Of a DNA stretch of 64,000 bases, positions 58,550 through 64,000 are shown one piece after another. The stretch covers positions 30,912,001 through 30,976,000 of the forward strand of contig CM077597.1 of the NCBI GenBank assembly GCA_039654915.1, in the 5' to 3' direction. Origin of the DNA: Aquilaria yunnanensis (taxonomy: Eukaryota; Streptophyta; Magnoliopsida; Malvales; Thymelaeaceae). The translations under genes were made by a program, and so were the position numbers. The number at the start of each line of letters is the position of its first letter. Position 1 is the stretch's first letter. Under the pieces are notes generated by a model. It was not told where the DNA came from and ran no database searches. It saw nothing but the letters and a program-made list of their open reading frames with translations.

Positions 58550-58558
58550 TAGTGATTA

Positions 58559-61500
58559 TGATAATAATTCCTCGATTTGAAAAATTATGGTTATATAGTC
58601 TTAGTGTTAATTTTTTCCATAAATTCTAATAAGTTTTTACTAGGATGCCAAAAGTGATATTCTAGTAATGCACATTTAGGCTAAGAAAAAAGTACTTGTG
58701 TGTCATAAGTGATTCACTTGGTTCTTTTTATAAAGTGATATTACAAATGTGTTTACTTTGCATATGTGCAAGATAACTAGGATTGGCCATATTTTGATAA
58801 TGTTTCAATTAGCATGTCTTTTAGGCAATTTAATTAGAATATTTTGAGATTTAATGAACATCAAGTCTAGATTAAGTTCTAGATATAATCACTAAATATT
58901 ATTTCATACTTTCTATCACAAAACATGTTCCTTAGAAGAGGCTTTGAGTTTATATGATCTACTACTTAAGTAGCATCAGATACAACCCATTTTGTATGGG
59001 AATGGTTAAAGCCAATGGCAAATATGTCACTACCATGATTTCTTGAACATAAAGAGGTTGATCATCAATATCATAATGATTATTGTTTATGATGGTTAGA
59101 TTGATGATTACCATCAGAAAATAGGCCAATAACATAAGGACTCTATTACCACTCCGAGTGCTTCTATATAGTGATTAGATTTAGCGAGCTCAAGCCCCAG
59201 GCAGTCAATGTCCTGTAGACCAAGCAGAACATGCGCACTATGTTTACCCAAGTGGCCCTTTTGGTCGTTATGCAAGGATGTGTATATTGGTCCAACCATC
59301 ACACACAATTTCATCTGGGAGTAATGATGACAGTGAAATTCTTTATTCCTAGCCAATATAGAATTTAAGTAAAATCTCCAAGTGCATGTACAATCATATG
59401 CACACATGATGCTATTGGTGTGCATTTTATGTGTCCAAACTTTCACACCATGTCCAACTCAAATTCTACCTATGTTATCCTGTGCCCTAAAGGTTTTAAA
59501 CCCTTTAATACACTTAAGCCTTCATAGGGAAATAGGTTTGAGACATTAAATCCATCTAAGTTTATAATTATGAATTTTACACTTAACCGGGTAGAAATTA
59601 CCATATGAATAGTGCTAAGCAAAATTAGCCAATTTTGACAGACCATAACTTTGGCTACAGGGTACCAAATCCAGTGATTCAAAATTCAAGTTATTCATAT
59701 TGAAGTTTTCTAGATGTGGTTAAAATTTCATAGCCAAATTCTTTATGTACAAAAAGTTAGGGCAGCTATTGACCATTAAGCCCATACAAAATATCATAAT
59801 ATTCATACACTCAATTTTCAGGTGCAAAACCCACTTGGTAGTGTCCATACATGTCTTATACACCTGGGAAAACCATTCCCCTGAATTTAGAACCCTTTGA
59901 ACCATCATTCATAAAAATGTCATCAAAACAGTCCATAAAGACCATATGGACAGCATTGTATACACACTTCAAACTACACTCCATTGATCCATATATCCTT
60001 CTCACACTACACATACAACATACCCAACTCATTTACATGAATTTATGCACCACATATATGAAAATAACTTACTTAATACATACACTAAGCTTCTTGGAGA
60101 ACTTCAAAAGTACTAAGCACTCCAGAAACTTGAAGGGACCAGCTGCTGCGTAAGGAAAAAAGTACCATTACTAAAAATAGCTAATATGCTCCAAAAATCA
60201 TGAAACTTTCTAGTTTACAACTACACATATGGAAGTTAATACAAATAAAATTTCACAGAAAAATTTAAACGAAAGCTATTAGTTTGAATGCTCTCTTTCA
60301 GATGCTCCTGAAATGGACAGAAAGGGGGTAAGTTTCTTAAATGAAACTTAGTAAGGGCTTATCAATAAAATTCTCAAACTCCAGTCATATAACTGAAATC
60401 CATAGACACTAAAACACAAAAATACAGTACAAATACACAAACACATCCATCCAAATGCACAAACAACACAGCAACAAACAAATGTAATGCTGGCAGAAAT
60501 GAACACATTAAGGTTAGTTCATAAACAATCAAATAAACATTATGTAATCGCCACGGCAGACCTCCTCAACCTAATGCTTGGTCTTAAGAGGTTAATTGGT
60601 CTTAGTTAGTACTAACTTGGGCTCTAGAAACCCTAAATTTCACTGCCATAACAGAGCACCAAAGCTGTAGGGCTGAAACCCTAGGTGCAATTTTCCCCTT
60701 AACCTAAACTTGGTTCATCAAGCTCTTGGCTATTTTCCAAGCTTAGGGTCTTAGCTTCATGGATGTTTAGGCATCAGTATTGAATAGTAAACAACCATTA
60801 AACCCAGATAAAACCCTTACCTAAGCTGTGAAGGTTGAAATCTTCAAAAGATACATAATAAACCCGAAAATTAGGATTTTTCTCTTTCTTGTTGCATTCG
60901 ACTGCCTTCCTTTGTGATTTCTTAGGGGCTTGAGCTATGGTGGCTATGGAAGCTTAAGGAGGAGGTAAGGAATAGGTTGTGTCTAGTGGGGGATGAAAAT
61001 GGCCAAGAAATGGCAAGAAATCAAGATATTTTACTTGACTTGATTAGTTTAACCTCAACCCTCGCTTAGGTCACTATAAGTATGTCTTAAGAAAAGCCTT
61101 TTTGTCTAATCTTTAGCCCACCTTTTTGACCTTAGAACCTGGAAATAAAAGGCTGGGATAATGCTAGAAATGGTCACCTTTGACCCTTGTCAATGATACT
61201 CCCATCATTAAGTTAATTTTTGTGAACAATTGTAAACCTAGTTGCCCTAGGTTCTTGAATAATAGCCTTTGTTTTCTTTATGCAATTTAGCCTCAAAAAA
61301 TTGCCTCCATACCATTCAAATCCCTTTAAAACATTTCTTTTAAAGTTGTACAATTGAGCACCCAAGTCATGAAATCTTACAATAAAGTAACCATTGTGTG
61401 GATCTTTTAAGGAGGTGTAAATTATACATTTTACCCCTCACATTCCATTCATTATGGGAAAAATCATGCTATATAACGGTTTATAACCATTATGCCTTTA

Positions 61501-64000
61501 TACTGTAATTTTCCCATTTGTTGAGGTAGTAACAGACTCAATACTCTTCAAGTGCCAAATGATCATGCAAATATGCAAGATTAAGATGCTTCTCCTTGTT
61601 GGCCTATCTTGATATCTTCAAGTCGGTAACTAGACCACTAAGAAAATGGTGGATTTTGGTTGAGAGGGAGGCCCAATTGGTATTGTCTTAAAGTAGACAA
61701 ACCAAGTAATGTTTAAGATTGGCATTATGCATTTTGGTGCAATTTTATACTTGATTCTTTACATTTTGGCAAATTTTGAATATGAACTTGATTTATCATG
61801 TCTTTGTGATCTGATTATGAGTGTGAAGTAATTATCAATAAGATTCAAGTAGTGTGTATATGGTTATGAAGGTAGCCAATGCATGCACATGTCTTAACTA
61901 TATTAGAAACTATTAACAAGAATTACGTATTCTCTCTAAACAATAAATATTCTAATTTAAGTATCTCTTATTGTGGAGAATATCTTGTTCATGGTCATTC
62001 ATAAAGTTAGAATGAAATGTCTTCCAATATTAGTTGAGGCCATACCTATTGTGATATGGTTACATGACCCTTTTAACAAACTTTAACATCTAAAGAACTA
62101 TAAAAGTTTGACTTCAATGTTGTTGCCACTTTTATAGTATGTACGTGCAAAGAGAGAGAAGATGTGTTTTTTTAGGCAACAATTCACATTTAAGAAAGAA
62201 TGTTAATAGACATGAAATGTGTAGAGGATTATAATCTTGAATTTTGAAAAAGAGTTGTCATCTTGGTTAAGTTCCAAGAGGCTAGTGATTATGTATGTTC
62301 ATCTTTAATTTTCTTATTTGAACAGCTTAGTATGTATAAAGCACTATAAATACTTTCTGCCGAGAGGTAGTGGTCAAAGGCTTAGTATGAAATTTGGTTC
62401 TTTCTTATTCTTGATTATTTAGTATCTTATCTAGCATAAGTACAAGATCAATGCAATCATGAAATAAGTTTAGGACATGAGGTTATGTATCTCATAAGAT
62501 TTCATTGATTTGGCATAAATGCTAGATCAATTGAACTTTTATAAGTGAAAATGGCTTTTTAGTTGTCAAAATTAGAAATTCAAAATTGCCATAAAATATA
62601 ATTTGTACATCAATGTTAATGATCTTCTATTTGGACGAAGATGCTACATGAGACCTATTGGGTTGTACATATCATTAGTTGATCCTTAACTCAATAGGAG
62701 CTTAATGAGGTTATATTTAAAAGTTGAAGATCCATAGGTGGATAGCTTCACACCTTCAATGAAATTTTTATCCATAAGATTCATTATAATAACAAAAGTT
62801 AGATTTGGATATGAGCATACATCTAGTGGATAATAAGCTCAAATTTGGATATGAGTATACATCTAGTGGATGATAAGCTCAAATTAACTTCCTTAAATGG
62901 TGAGGAAGCTTCCATGAAATTATGCTTTTTCATGACTTTTGGCCCTAAAATCATGGAATAGTCTAAGGACTATATAGAATAATATGCTTCAAGACTAAGG
63001 TCTCAGAGTATTTCATGTGTAATCTCAAACTTGGTTTAAGATAATGTAGAAAGAGCCATTATATTCTTGGACCATACTTCAAGTTTAACTTATGGCTGTT
63101 GCTTATAACACTTTGAGAACTTCTCTTGGAATGGAAGAGTTTGGATTAGTTCTTCATTTAAGTTTAACATGTATCATGAGGTATGGATGATAGAATGTTA
63201 GCCAAGTTAATCAGGATAATTAGTTCAAGTATTCATTTTTTATTCTATCCTAAAAACCATGTTAGTATAGAATACATCATATTACATCATTTGGATGTAA
63301 TAAAACAATGATGAATGTTATCAAGGTAACATTATTGCACTAAAATATGGTTAAATTTAAAGATGAATAAACATCTACATTTGGTTATATCATCTTGCTT
63401 TGTGCAAAGAAAATTACTTTATGTAAGCAAATTTTTTGTGTGATATTTGTTTCCATAAAAAGGAGCTTGTTTTCATGAAATATAAGGGTCATTAGTGACT
63501 CATATAGGCTACACACTATCTTAATGGTGGTTTGGGATTGAACTATTTTAGTGGTGATTTATGCATCCTTGGTGTTCATATTTCATGAAATTGTAAAGCC
63601 CATGATATAACTACTAAAATGTAATAGATAGACATGAAGTTAGAGTTAGTTTAACTTCATTAATGTGTCCCTTATTAGTACTTGTACATGATAAGTTGCA
63701 CTACACATGTGTAATGCATGTTTATCATCATATATGTAGCTTACATCATAAAAAAAATCAAATATATGTCCAAACATAGGTTGAAGGTTTGTTTTCTCAC
63801 ACAAACAACCTACCCTTGTTCTTAGAGTTTGAACAAGGATGAGACTACTAAAGTCTTGAGTGTAAGTCATTACTTAAATTAGTCACATGTAACTTAATAG
63901 AGACTTACATCCAAGTATGAGTCACATAGTCCAACTTGTTATAACTTTAGCACAAAGGTCATTTTGATCTAAACTATTTGTTTGAGATCAAGGTTAGGTG
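58559..64000. other. No gene recognised; AT-rich, probably old retroelement DNA
   Basis: 5.4 kb with only chance open frames (for example minus strand 59114-59446, 59470-59682 and 59720-59908). The run of three minus-strand frames and the long leader-like text at 60600-60950 could be untranslated LTR-element sequence, but I found no PBS, LTR pair, target duplication or pol motif. Confidence 0.4.
62803..62882. repeat. 40-bp tandem duplication
   Basis: Two adjacent copies (62803-62842 and 62843-62882) beginning ATTTGGATATGAG, differing at two positions. Confidence 0.9.

Noticed and set aside
59114..59908. Three consecutive minus-strand open frames (110, 70 and 62 codons)
   Set aside because: They contain no motif that I recognise and lie in different contexts of AT-rich DNA. 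They may be untranslated retroelement sequence.

Overview
This window is nuclear DNA of a flowering plant. The evidence is an intact 11-exon plant subtilisin-like protease gene, surrounded by Ty1/copia and Ty3/gypsy LTR retrotransposons, MULE, hAT, Tourist and Helitron DNA transposons, a tRNA-derived SINE and a LINE remnant. Apart from the protease gene almost everything readable is transposon-derived and mutated. No bacterial-type operons, CRISPR arrays, rRNA or tRNA genes were seen. The species cannot be named from the sequence.

Layout. 1-3.5 kb: a decayed Ty3/gypsy gag-pol on the minus strand next to an unidentified decayed coding stretch on the plus strand. 3.5-8.2 kb: non-coding retroelement-like DNA with 69-bp tandem repeats and an LTR-like promoter. 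8.5-9.6 kb: a non-autonomous hAT-like element with a perfect 8-bp target duplication. 11.2-12.7 and 14.9-16.3 kb: two solo LTRs of one copia family, flanking a gypsy integrase remnant. 19.2-19.8 kb: LINE remnant. 19.9-21.2 kb: a small non-autonomous LTR element. 22.3-25.8 kb: the subtilase gene (minus strand, 768 aa predicted), with a SINE in intron 5. 27.0-38.9 kb: an old copia element split inside its reverse transcriptase by a second copia element at 30.6-37.5 kb. 39.4-42.6 kb: a non-autonomous Helitron. 43.0-44.1 kb: a minisatellite-like tract holding a Tourist-like MITE. 44.2-45.7 kb: a second copy of the 8.5-kb hAT family. 47.3-48.7 kb: a third solo LTR. 50.0-58.5 kb: an 8.6-kb MULE with long terminal inverted repeats, a decayed mudrA-like transposase and a convergent second gene, itself invaded by a hAT element and by a smaller MULE. 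58.6-64 kb: AT-rich DNA with no gene that I recognise.

How the parts relate. Most element borders were fixed by reading target-site duplications by eye: 5 bp for LTR elements (ctcat, ttagt, gcttt, gaact, tttac), 8 bp for hAT, 9 bp for MULEs, TAA for the Tourist-like MITE and A/T for the Helitron. These give a relative order of events: outer copia before inner copia, and large MULE before the hAT and the small MULE inside it. The subtilase is the only gene judged likely to be functional. No clearly new biological system was found. The most informative items are the nested MULE, the copia nest with its in-frame loss of the reverse transcriptase core, a perfect palindrome kept in all five copies of one LTR family, and a hAT element with a recurring 11-bp motif.
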